DNA of 64,000 bases. Origin: Corticium candelabrum. Its lineage: Eukaryota; Porifera; Homoscleromorpha; Homosclerophorida; Plakinidae. Both the position numbers and the translations under genes were made by a program. Under the pieces are notes generated by a model. The model saw only the letters and a program-made list of their open reading frames with translations, ran no database searches and had not been told where the DNA came from. The stretch covers positions 10,206,258 to 10,270,257 of the forward strand of contig NC_085085.1 of assembly GCF_963422355.1 (NCBI RefSeq), in the 5' to 3' direction. Within the stretch, counting starts at the first letter, position 1. Each line of letters begins with the position of its first letter. This document shows positions 48,318 through 58,258 of this stretch, piece by piece.

Positions 48318-49039
48318 GATTTGATTTCAAGAGGAGATACTACCCGCTGTTTCAACTCTTCTGTGTTTCAATTTCTCAATTTTATGGATGTCTCTGCAGT
48401 GGCGCCACATGTAGCACAAGACTTGCAATCTCTTCAAGGATGAACAAGTTATTCACTTTTTCTGATCCCCATCTTAGATGTATAGTACGTAAATGCACGA
48501 ACAATTGAAACAGTTCAGCCTGTACACCTCTTTGACGTCAATCCAATTGGCTAGCTATGACTCCCTAGCTCTGTGTTGTGTGTTACTGCATTACTATGGT
48601 GATGTGATAGAAATATTGTATTATTATATTATGTATTATATATAATCAAAAAACTTACAACTATCAGCAAACTCGAAAATTAATTCGATAGGGTTACAGA
48701 AGAACAGAGCAAGGGGACAGTATGAAATCATATTACAAAGAAAGTAAATGAATATCGTAACTCGTTGAAAACATCTCAGCGCAAAGAAATCTCAACAGAG
48801 TAGCGATATCCCACTTTATAAGACTGCCGAGGCGCAGAACCACGGTTTCTACGTTATGATTTATCTTACTCCCATTACCGCACAGTGCGTCAAGTTTGGG
48901 TTCAGAAACGTCACGTGCTTGCAGATGCACTCCAGATTTTAGAGTGCAGTAAAACGCGATCACACGCCCTCTTTATAATTTACTAGGTTGTTGGTGGAAA
49001 ACGCCAAGCGGCGGTGTGCTAAAAAAACTAGCACTACTG
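48318..49039. other. Rest of the split CXC gene, then nothing recognised
   Basis: 48318 to about 48600 continues the target gene of element D (see 44631-44905). From about 48600 to 49039 no feature was recognised. Confidence 0.4.
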
Positions 49040-49375
49040 GCCCGCACGCTCGTAAATCGACGTAAATAGCATGTAAATCGAATTTACGATCATAGTATTG
49101 AAACCGTAAATTGCGCCGATGCTACTCGTAAATAGACGTATTTATTCGTAAATGGCCACTTCACGTTCACTTACGGTCATTTACGTTGCAATTACGGCTC
49201 ATTTACGATTGTTTTACGTAGGGTTTACGACTCAATTTATTCTAACTTACGTCTATTTACGTTGCGAAAACGGTTCATCTACTGGACATTTAAGTAAATT
49301 TTACGTCTAATTACGGCCTAATAACTTTTCAATTACTGCCATATATGTAGCATTTACGACCCAGTTATATATGCA
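49040..49375. repeat. CGTAAAT/ATTTACG array with orientation switch
   Basis: The left half (about 49048-49155) is dominated by CGTAAAT on the plus strand (for example CTCGTAAATCGACGTAAAT), the right half (about 49178-49350) by its complement ATTTACG (GGTCATTTACGTTG, CTCATTTACGATTG, CTATTTACGTTG). More than a dozen copies in all, spaced irregularly by 8-30 bp. The halves point towards each other, so each strand can fold back. Non-coding, type unknown. Confidence 0.8.
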
Positions 49376-51517
49376 TGCGGTAAACAGATTGCTAAACAGA
49401 TATGCAAAATTTTTGTTTATTGTTTGTCAAAATAATTCTAATTCAGAGCATCTTTTATTGTAAAATGATACAACACAAATTACAAAATCACAAGTTAAAT
49501 TATTTGGCAATCTTTTTTCTTCCATATAATTTTCTCCTATGAGTGAAAAGATCAGTGATAATATGAGCATGAGTGAGATGCTAATGTCTCAATACATTTA
49601 ATTCCATTGATGACAGTTTTCTTTCTCTGCTCCTCGGTAGAATCGTCTCCCCATCAATAATCTGAATTAGTTCAATTAAAAAGGAATCTGTATCGAAAAA
49701 GATGTCTAATAATTATAAGTCACCCTATACTAGAATATCCATTTTTAGAATACCTGTCATTTGGAAGTCTCTAGCTTGAAACCCCAGCGCCACCGGGCAG
49801 CGCGTCTGATGATTCAACAACAGCACCTGTTGTCTGGAAGTTGCTACTCTACCTGCAGCTGTCGCTAACTTTGCAGCTTGATAATCTATTTCAACTGTTA
49901 ACATGACCGCAAATTTATTGTAAATAATTTTGTGTTAATGAATTAATTGCCTTTTTCACGTGCACGAAGAAACCTGTATATATAGTTTTACAGCTTGCAG
50001 TTGGCGGCGGCTGCAGGTTTCCCAAATCGTCGTCACCAACTGGCTGTTCGTGAAGAGATGGATCTAATGAGTCCTGCGTCGATCTCGAGCTCGTGGCGCC
50101 GGATCCCAATCCGGAATTCCTGGATCTAGAACGACGAGGCCTTCGTCTAGATATCGATGAACGAGACGAAATTTATCAAAAAAATTGCATACAGCAGTGC
50201 AAAACAATGTACGCTTACTCTGTGTCATACTCATGTCGTTTCATTCTCTGCCGCATGTCTCGCATAACCTGCGCAAGACCTACTCTAGAGAGACTTTGAC
50301 AACCTGTTTCTACATACATGCATATTAGCTAGATCACCGTTGTACAATCTTTTAAGAACTTGCATTTTTTCTTTTCAAGATCTTCGAAGATCTTAATCAT
50401 ATAGCTATGAAGTATATACCCATGTACTTACAATTTCTACTACATAGTCAAATGTTAATCCTCGTCAATTGAAGAACACAAAGACTTCTGGGTTAGATCT
50501 CTTCTTTCGAACAACTCTCTTTTCAATTTCTGTCTTCTTGATCTCGCAGCATCTCGGCACTTCTGATTAAGTGACTGCTGAATTGCGTTCATAGACTCTT
50601 TCAAAAATGATTGGATATATTTCGTGGTCAAACATTCTAAGAAAACCAACCATAAGTTACATCATAGATCAACATCACAGCACGGTACAAATGCATTCAT
50701 TCCTATAGGTACATTGGCCTGGGTATACCCTGCTCAATTAATGACCAAACAGCATGTCAAAATAATCACTGTTAGTTGTCATCCCTGGGCAACTAATGCC
50801 AAATTTCAGTTGCCTCTGGTTGACAACAAACTGTATCAAAACATACATACAATCTACAGTTATGTCAGATCTCAATTAACATCATACACTAGCTGGGTGT
50901 GTAAATGTGTAACAAAAGAACGCTGTACCTAGATCATTATTAGATTTCAGCACTCTAAGTGGTGACTCCTTTAGTAGCCATGGCGACTAATCACGAATTG
51001 GCTTGGGTGCGTACTGAATATGACAGATGCAAAGCTGTTGAGATAATCAACCACATGGAACACGTCCGGGTAGACTTCACACAAGAAGACATCTTGCATG
51101 CAAAAGAGAATAAATTTTTGTGGTTGTGCTATATATAAAAAATGGGTAGAGATTTGGACCTATAGACATGTTTAGTCCTGGCCACAAACTCTTGTGGTAC
51201 AAATAAGAGCTACTTGCAGTAAGTAAACTGTTCTAAGAGATAGTACTGGCATTTACATTTAGAGATCAAAGTCTAAGCAGCTCATTCCATATAGGAATTT
51301 GCACTTGATCATTCATACTATTGTCATGCATACCAGTAAGACTTCAATTTGGTGTGATTAACCTTGGTTGCATGTAACATATACTAAACAATGTTACGGC
51401 AGTACACGAGTTCTTTGTTCTAAAGAAGTAATGTGTAGACTTTAAAGTTGCATAAATCCACAGTTAATTAAAAATATGCTGACTAAAAAATATAGCTGCT
51501 TAGGCTCATGTGTAAAC
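49376..51517. other. Weak coding signals only
   Basis: Possible minus-strand exons: 50649-50455 (CRDAARSRRQKLKRELFERR) and the 50080-49915 region (GSGATSSRSTQDSLDPSLHE). Both are charged or Ser-rich with no known domain, and a consistent splice chain was not found. 50084-50160 is unusually dense in six-base palindromes. Confidence 0.35.
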
Positions 51518-51604
51518 TGTAACGTCTAGTAGATCTATTCAAGTGTCTTCCTAGCTTCCCCTCTAGTCCCCGTATGTATGCCCCGTATTACTACTACTAC
51601 TACA
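51518..51604 (-). repeat. Short LTR of gypsy fragment F
   Basis: In minus sense: a purine-rich GGGAGAACGGGGGGA tract, then TGTAGTAGTAGTAGTAATAC to CTAGACGTTACA, 87 bp with TG...CA ends. It follows the F integrase tail. It may be internally deleted, since it is shorter than the other LTRs here. Confidence 0.6.
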
Positions 51605-51628
51605 TCCCCCCGTTCTCCCATAAACGTC

Positions 51629-52240
51629 CTAGTTAGTTATAGCAAACATAGTCCTTCCATCCAGGTTCCCGGACTTGCCGGCCCGACCTAGTTCTGTTGG
51701 TCTGTTCCTGTTGTTCTTCTGCCTGCTCATCTGTGTTAACATTTTCCACCTGCTCCTCCTCTTGTTCATCTTCTTCCACCATGTCCTGGGTGTCCTCGAC
51801 TCTTTTGCAGGTGTCACTTGGTCTCAACTGCAGTTGTTGTCGGTTTCGTCTGATTTGGCCCTCACCCGCCAACTTGACTACGTACGACCTGGAATTAGTT
51901 ACTGTCATCACTACTGCTGGGATCCGCCACCTACGTGTATACTAAAACGTGATCGTTTCGTTGCAGTGGCTGCAACTCCCGACGTCCGTGACGCGCATCA
52001 AAGGTCTTCTTTTGCCGTTGTTTTTTGAAGGCCATCCCGCTGTTGGACTTGCTGGAGATTCACCACAACCGGCCGCAGTTGCACACGCGTCGCCGGAAGG
52101 GTTGTCCTCAGTTGTCTTCCCATCAGCAACTGTGCAGGAGATATACCGGTCGTTTCTTGTGGAGCTGTTCTATACGCCGGCAACGCCAACTGGAAATCTC
52201 TCCCGATTGCTGTGCCTTCTTCTACAATCCTTTTACTGTT
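51629..52240 (-). pseudogene. Gypsy F integrase C-terminal end
   Basis: The minus strand reads ALPAYRTAPQETTGISPAQL and LMGRQLRTTLPATRVQLRP (52189-51998); then, in a second frame, RSYVVKLAGEGQIRRNRQQL and a Glu-rich tail ending RSGRQVREPGWKDYV (51911-51633). These are the end of the integrase core and the tail of gypsy pol. At least one frameshift; everything upstream is missing. Confidence 0.82.
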
Positions 52241-52244
52241 TGAA

Positions 52245-52354
52245 CCCTCTCTCTGTATCGTGGGTACACTGTACTATAGAATATATTCAATACACGCGCT
52301 CTTCACATTTCTCTAATTAGTGTCCCGTATATACTACCAACGCCTACCGTTACA
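52245..52354 (-). repeat. LTR fragment of gypsy G
   Basis: In minus sense the purine-rich AAGGGAAAAGGGGA is followed by TGTAACGGTAGGCGTTGG. It runs to about 52245, where the F integrase fragment begins, so it is truncated. It follows the G pol tail. Confidence 0.65.
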
Positions 52355-52399
52355 TCCCCTTTTCCCTTAAAAAAAAACAAAAAAACAATAGAGACCTAC

Positions 52400-52760
52400 C
52401 TAGTGAATATAGTCACTCAAATACGACGGTGTCTTTACTATGCGGCCCGTGCGGGTCGATTTGGTTGTCTTCGACAGAGGATCGGCTCCGCCTCGCCGGG
52501 TGATTAGAGCATCGGGTGACTCAGATGTGCCCTGCGGAGGTGGAAGTTGTGACACAACATCTGGAATCCGTCTTGAGAGTGTCGTCGCAGTCGGCGCCAC
52601 AATCGCCCTCGGTGATGGTATGAAAACCACCGGCGGGGAAGGATACCCAGTGTTTTCTTCGTCGTCATCGTCCGGAGGTCTCAACAGCGGTGACTGGGGA
52701 ACTCCTGTAGACTTGCGTAAGTGACGCCGATACGATTGAGACTAGATGCTCCTGACATTA
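52400..52760 (-). pseudogene. Gypsy G pol C-terminal tail
   Basis: The minus strand reads SYRRHLRKSTGVPQSPLL, RPPDDDDEENTGYPSPPV and SKTTKSTRTGRIVKTPSYL then SDYIH, the typical unstructured end of gypsy pol. It is preceded by GTTACATAATGTCAGGAG (about 52770-52750), which resembles an LTR end plus a decayed TGGTGTCAGGAG primer-binding site. If so, nearly all of gag-pol has been deleted. Confidence 0.6.
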
Positions 52761-52862
52761 TGTAACGTGTCACGACTTTATGACGGAGACATCACTGATT
52801 ACGCGTGTACACTCACGTAGACTTCACCGCGAGACTTTCTGCGAGTTTCCTAGCAGTTAGTG

Positions 52863-55715
52863 CAAGGGCGTCACATGGGTCCCAAAAGTGGGGGGGCGCA
52901 AATTTGAAGCTGAGATATGTGACGTAATTCATGGCGTCATATATATTAAATTCTTTTTAATATCAACATTACAAAAAGTTTACTAACTATTGTAGAGGAA
53001 GACGTCTGTCACAAAGAGCACCAAATTGTGAAACAAGATCATCAATATTACTCTCCAGTTCCTTAGCAATGTCGCATTCGAAGCACATCAGAGCAAGGGA
53101 CCGGAGGCGCTCGTCAGCCATCCTAGTGCGCAGCCATGATTTTAGTCGCCTTAGAGCAGAAAACGACCGCTCTGCAGTTGAAGATGTAGCAGGAATGCAG
53201 AGAAACAACTTGAACAGTTTGAAGACTTGGGGAAACAATTCTGTGCAACGGAGAGAAACAAACTGACGAGCAAGAGCACCTATGTTGCCGGTCTCCACAA
53301 CGTCTTTAGAAAAGTGCAGTTTAGAATAATTGTAAAATACTCTTATTTCAGACGTGAACTGAGTGTTGTCAAAGTCACCTGTGTAAAAGTGTAATATCTC
53401 ACTCACAAGCGACTGATCTGGCGCCGATAACGAGACTGACTCGGACAACAACTTCTCAATTCCACAGAACACACGGTAATCTTTGCTACAAAAGCGTCGA
53501 GTTAGGTCTGATACCATGATATCCAATAATTCATAATATGCTTTTCGATAACGTTCTTTTGGTGACAGTGGCTGATATTGGGTCGTGCTTCGTTCGTCAA
53601 TTCGGTGAGAAGGTCGACGAGCTCGAAGGAGAGCTGGTGGAGTCAGGTTTTTTGCTTTACTCTCTTTCTCCGATGACTGCCAGAAATTCTCAAAACTTTC
53701 ATTTGTTCTGAAACTTTGTAGAGTAGCAATGACGCTATCAGCTGATCTTTTTGCTGCCTGAAGATCTACGTTCTCTCCCTGCAGGTACTGGGATAGATGA
53801 GAGATTAATCCTAGTAGAGTGTCTAGAACGGACACATAGAAGAGAAAATTGAATGAAGATACAACAGTCAGTAAACAGTGAGCTTCACTTCCGATCGCAG
53901 CATCGTCAGAGAGTTCGTCCAGAGCAATCAGAATTGATGCAAACTGTTGCCTAACAGTATGGACTGCTGCGTGCCTGGAACCCCACCTAGTATGACATGG
54001 TCGTTGGAGTACTGCTTGCGGGCCCTTTCCTTCGTTCTGTCTTCGTTGCACATCTTGAAACTTTTCATGTCTCTTGGCTGATCCTTCAAGTAAATTATAG
54101 AGACTGGAAACAGCACCTAGAACGTTTCGCACATCTGTAACGTTCTCGCAGCTGTTTTGAAGACTGAGGTTCAATCTGTGGGCATGGCAATGCACATATC
54201 CAGCTTTCTTCTCGACCTCCTGAAGCCTGGTAGCTAAACCTGAGTGCTTCCCGCACATGCTTGACGCTCCATCATAACACTGTGCCCGTACCATAGACAT
54301 TGATAGGCCCGTCTCAAGCAAAACTTGCGTCAGTTGCTGAAACAGACTTTCTCCGTCAGTACCTTTTAAAGGCCAAAATCCAAGAAACCTCTCCTCTACA
54401 TTCAGGCTGTCTGTTACAAACCTTACATTGACAGACATTTGTTCTACCCTTGATATGTCTTGTGACTCGTCACATATTAGTCCAAAGAAGCCGCAGCGTT
54501 TGACAGCTGTCGTAATTCTCTTCTGAATGTTAGATGCAATGAGTTTCAACATGTCGTTTTGGCTTTTGGGGCTTACGTAGTGAAAGTTTCCTTCCAAATG
54601 GCGTTTTAAGTCAGGGCAGTACCGTGACAGATATTCAAGAAATTCCAGCAGATTTCCTCTGTTGTGAGAATCTTTAGATTCATCGTGGCCTCTCAATGGG
54701 ATGTTTTGTCTTCCCATTAAAAAAATTACTTCAAAAATTTTACGTAAATTGCGTCTGTTCAGCTCTACTTGTGTCTGGTAGGCTGTACTCAACCGTTGCA
54801 TAACACTTCCTCTGGTTGCATCCTGCTGTTGGCTATTCTTCCACACTCCAACATTTGAAATATGACTCAAAGATTCCTCGTGACGCCTCATGTCAGCTAC
54901 TGCTGACTTCCACTTCCTGAAACCTCTACTCACGAACGCTTGGTCTGGACAACCTTGTTTATCCAGGTTATGCTTTACTGTCAGCCGACAAGGAAAGCAG
55001 AACGCGGAATCCGCTGCAGGGCTGTACTCAAGCCAGCAAAATTGTGTGTACCAGTGTGGTTGAAAGGACCTATTACAAGTGCCAGATTTCGTCTGAGGAA
55101 ATTTCCCATGCGGCAGTTCTTTTGCACAAGGTTGATACGGGCCATTGGTCACAGAACAAGCAGTTGGACCTCGGCAAGGATCAAACGCATGACACACAGA
55201 ATCTTTCGGGCCAGATTCACTAGCAGTAGTACTAGTAGAGACAGTCACAGTCACGATAGAACTAGCTGTATCGTCGAACCTTGACGTACAAAAAGATGAC
55301 AAAGACTTGGAGTGAGACGACTCTGGCTGCAGGGAAGTTCTTGATCTAAAAAATTGGCGTGTTACTTTTCCATTTCAACAATCCGCGATACGTTGTTAGT
55401 GGACCTTAGAAAGGTGGTAAGGAGTTTCTGTCCTTTCCGCTTTGTGTTCTTGTCGCTGCTGAGGCTGACAGAGCTGCTGCTGTGACAGCTGTCTCCCGCT
55501 GACATTTTCCGTATCCGGGTGCTTTAGCCTCGATTTCCAGGCAGTCCTTCATAGCAGTACTACATCTATGCTGAATCAGCTAATTTAGCTAAAGACAAGC
55601 TACACTTCTGTTTAATTAACGTTGAAAATAGAATTGACTCAAAATATAGCAAGCCACGCCCTAAAAAAGTGGGGGGGCTAGCGCCCTCTCTAGCCCCTAA
55701 GACGTGACGCCCTTG
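52863..55715 (-). mobile_element. hAT element 2, apparently complete
   Basis: 2853 bp. Ends CAAGGGCGTCAC at the left and GTGACGCCCTTG at the right, a perfect 12-bp inverted repeat; both are followed inwards by G-rich or C-rich runs (AAAGTGGGGGGGCG; GGGGGGCTAGCGCC). A 7-bp direct repeat GTTAGTG flanks it (52856-52862 and 55716-55722), 8 bp with one mismatch, as hAT insertions make. One long transposase ORF fills most of it. It is inserted in sequence that may be a gypsy LTR. Confidence 0.93.
52987..55302 (-). CDS. hAT superfamily transposase (TTF finger/DUF4371)
   Basis: 771 codons in one open frame, about the normal length. Residues about 70-110: TTF-type zinc finger (HWYTQFCWLEYS, FCFPCRLT). 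About 190-420: the DUF4371/RNase H-like core with FGLICDESQDISRVEQMSVN and CYDGASSMCGKHSGLATRLQ, then GYVHCHAHRLNLSLQNS. About 670-750: C-terminal hAT dimerisation region (LFLCIPATSSTAERSFSALR, RLKSWLRTRM). The catalytic Asp positions in CDES and CYDGA are present, unlike hAT 1 where one is Tyr. The first ATG (MSSFCTSRFDD) lies about 410 bp inside the right end. With intact ends and a target duplication it could be functional. Alternative reading: a domesticated ZMYM-like gene, unlikely given the flanking repeats. Confidence 0.92.
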   Translation of the reverse strand: MSSFCTSRFDDTASSIVTVTVSTSTTASESGPKDSVCHAFDPCRGPTACSVTNGPYQPCAKELPHGKFPQTKSGTCNRSFQPHWYTQFCWLEYSPAADSAFCFPCRLTVKHNLDKQGCPDQAFVSRGFRKWKSAVADMRRHEESLSHISNVGVWKNSQQQDATRGSVMQRLSTAYQTQVELNRRNLRKIFEVIFLMGRQNIPLRGHDESKDSHNRGNLLEFLEYLSRYCPDLKRHLEGNFHYVSPKSQNDMLKLIASNIQKRITTAVKRCGFFGLICDESQDISRVEQMSVNVRFVTDSLNVEERFLGFWPLKGTDGESLFQQLTQVLLETGLSMSMVRAQCYDGASSMCGKHSGLATRLQEVEKKAGYVHCHAHRLNLSLQNSCENVTDVRNVLGAVSSLYNLLEGSAKRHEKFQDVQRRQNEGKGPQAVLQRPCHTRWGSRHAAVHTVRQQFASILIALDELSDDAAIGSEAHCLLTVVSSFNFLFYVSVLDTLLGLISHLSQYLQGENVDLQAAKRSADSVIATLQSFRTNESFENFWQSSEKESKAKNLTPPALLRARRPSHRIDERSTTQYQPLSPKERYRKAYYELLDIMVSDLTRRFCSKDYRVFCGIEKLLSESVSLSAPDQSLVSEILHFYTGDFDNTQFTSEIRVFYNYSKLHFSKDVVETGNIGALARQFVSLRCTELFPQVFKLFKLFLCIPATSSTAERSFSALRRLKSWLRTRMADERLRSLALMCFECDIAKELESNIDDLVSQFGALCDRRLPLQ

Positions 55716-55722
55716 GTTAGTG

Positions 55723-56389
55723 AAGTTAGGTATACTCCACTCAACTCGTTAGTAATACGTTGCACGGTCACGTGACATACCCCCAGGCTACTCTCTGTTC
55801 GCGTTGACCTTGCGCTTTGAAAATCTGTAATAGCTTCTGGGCAATTGGGCGGACAGTGATGATCTTGGTATCGTTCGAGACCGTAAGTTCCCGGATTTTT
55901 ATAGTTAGGGTACACGTACCGACGGCGTATGTATTACACAGGCGGTTTGATTAGGCTTTTGCATGTCAGAAGTTGTTAGGGTTTTTAACTCATTGAGAAA
56001 GGATGACTTTACAACAAGAATGCTGCTAATAGAGGAAATAGTAAATTAGCAAGGCCACTAAACGGTCCGTTGCCTTAACATCAACTCACGGTCGCTTTTA
56101 TTTTGCGAGTAGTTGCTTGGTATCTCTTCTCGTTCTGTTTCGTCTTGATAGCCTGCGACTTCATCTACTGTTACCTAGCAGCTTTGTATTTAATATGACC
56201 TCTAAATTGTACAGGTAATGGGATATCACTTAACATCCGAGTGTGGTAAACAAATACAGCTGCATCACTAGTCACTTCCGAGCGCAAGGTCATCGCGAAC
56301 AGAGAGTAGGTGATTGGCTATCCGAAAGCGTTTAAGGCACATACTGACTTTGGGGCAATTGCGTGTGAGTTCGATCCTTGGCTTAGCTA
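55723..56389. other. No gene recognised
   Basis: The 55723-55930 part may be LTR sequence interrupted by hAT 2 (minus-sense TGTAATACATACGCC start), but no second copy confirms it. The rest is unassigned. Confidence 0.4.
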
Positions 56390-56497
56390 AGGGAATTACG
56401 CCTGTGCCCATCTTGTACTTGAACTTATGACCCAAAGGTCCCGGATGTTTTAATTCTCCAATTAGGCTCTCAAACCAATTGAGTTACAGACGTCACA
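56390..56497 (-). repeat. Possible tRNA-derived SINE
   Basis: The minus strand has GTCTGTAACTCAATTGGTTT and GAGAGCC, like a tRNA D-arm with an A box, and about 45 bp later AAGTTCAAGTAC, like a B box or T-arm. The stems do not pair well enough for a tRNA gene. No second copy was seen in the window. Confidence 0.3.
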
Positions 56498-56523
56498 CGA
56501 CTGTAGTATATGTGACTAGACGC

Positions 56524-56655
56524 GTACCCAGACCTCTTCTCGCGCGCACTCCACGTGTTGTAGCACGTGCTCAGACTACGTTGTGCTTGTTTCCACTAGC
56601 GAGGAGAAGTGAAACAAAAGGCACGCGGAGTGCGCGCGAGGAGAGGACTGAGTAC
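56524..56655. repeat. CpG/E-box palindromic MITE, copy 2 (BCCIP promoter region)
   Basis: 132 bp: GTACCCAGACCTCTTCTCG at the left pairs with CGAGGAGAGGACTGAGTAC at the right; inner arms CGCGCACTCCACGTG and GCGGAGTGCGCGCG also pair. The centre has GCACGTGC. Its first half matches 19665-19742. It ends 113 bp upstream of the BCCIP start codon, so it probably supplies promoter or 5' leader sequence. Confidence 0.8.
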
Positions 56656-56768
56656 AAGTCTTTAAAATGTCTTCAAGTTTTGTGTACTGTGCACGCCTAC
56701 CAAAATGCAGGCGCGGCAGAACGTGAGTGCGAGTACGCTCACATCCGGGCTCTAGACTTCTCGTGGAC

Positions 56769-58206
56769 ATGGACGAGAGTCGCCCTAAACGACGGAAGGC
56801 TAAGGACGCAAAACGAAACAAGGCAGAGCTAGAAGCTAACTCTGAAAATGATTCTGACTCTGACGTTCCAGCAGGAATGGTTAGTAGCAGGCACGTGTAA
56901 TAATCTAGCTTCTATGACAGTTTTGGCTACAGGAAATACAAGTTGACTTTGAGGCTCTTCAACTACATGCGGACGACTTGGACGGAGTAAGGCTGCTTTT
57001 ACAGCAGGTGAGAAGAGATTTCATTTTGGTATCATTGCTATCAATCTCTCACATATAGAATTGGAGGCGTGTCACATACAATTTTGTCGTTTATGAGCAG
57101 CCAGTTTCAAACTTGCAATAAAACAAAATATACAGCTTAGTAGAATTTGAAATGCTTTCATGGTAGCGTAGATTAATTTTTGCATTTAATTAAGTCGGAC
57201 AAGCTAACTGCAGAACGGGAGTAAAATGAATGCACTGGCTGAAAATTTGAAACAAAATAGTATGTCCAGTATTCTGCAGCTGAAGTTACTGTATGCTATT
57301 ACATGTGAGGTAATACAGAACCTTGAACTGCACATAGTTAATTAATTGTTTTTGCTAATACTGTAGCATTGAAACTTATTTATTCTGTTTTAGTCTAGAA
57401 AGCTTGCTTTGTTGTTGAGAAATGTGAATTCCATGATAAATCCCAACACGGCATGGTGTGTAGTCTGAAGCAAAAGTATATGTAATGTTATTGAGAAAAG
57501 CATTAGAACTCGAGTGAGGTGGCTTCTTGGAAGTTTGCACATAGGTGCTTCATTCTTCTGTAACTCAGTTTAATAAAGCAGTTTTCATTGTTGAGGAATT
57601 TGAATATTTTACAGTCCAAGGCTAACTGAGTCTGTGCTCAATTACCTGTGTGCTAAACTGACAACTAGATACCTTAGAAGGACATTGTTGTGGAAGAAAA
57701 GAATTGTTCAATTTTAGGAACTGTGCTAATTATCTTGTGTGAGCACAGCAAGTCACGTATACCAATAACTTTAAAAATGTTAATGTACAGAACTTTACTT
57801 GTGTGGCACAATAAGGCCACACAAATTGGATGCTTTGTTCAGCACACAATAACTTTTTCAGTGTGAACCATGATACGTACGGGACTGTGGTTGTATAGTA
57901 TCCTGGTTAGACAGCCATTTCTTGAGAGCAGCAGTAGACAAAGTCTTTGACAAACTGCGATGAATACAAGGATACTGTTATTGCATAACTTCCATTTTGT
58001 TTTGACTTGCATTTGTGTTCTTAGCTGTTTGCCAAAGAGATGGTAAATGTTGCAGAAATAGCTGATATGATTGTGTCGCAGTCTCACATTGGTAGCGTGA
58101 TCAAAGTATGAAGTAATACTTAAGTTAAGGGATCAAGACTTACTTATGTCACTTATTGTTGTTGTAGTTTTTGTTGTTCTGTCACTGACGGGTTAATCAT
58201 AAGACA

Positions 58207-58258
<52 letters not shown>

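Noticed and set aside
56390..56497. A true tRNA gene
   Set aside because: A- and B-box-like words are present, but the acceptor, anticodon and T stems do not pair; kept only as a weak SINE candidate.
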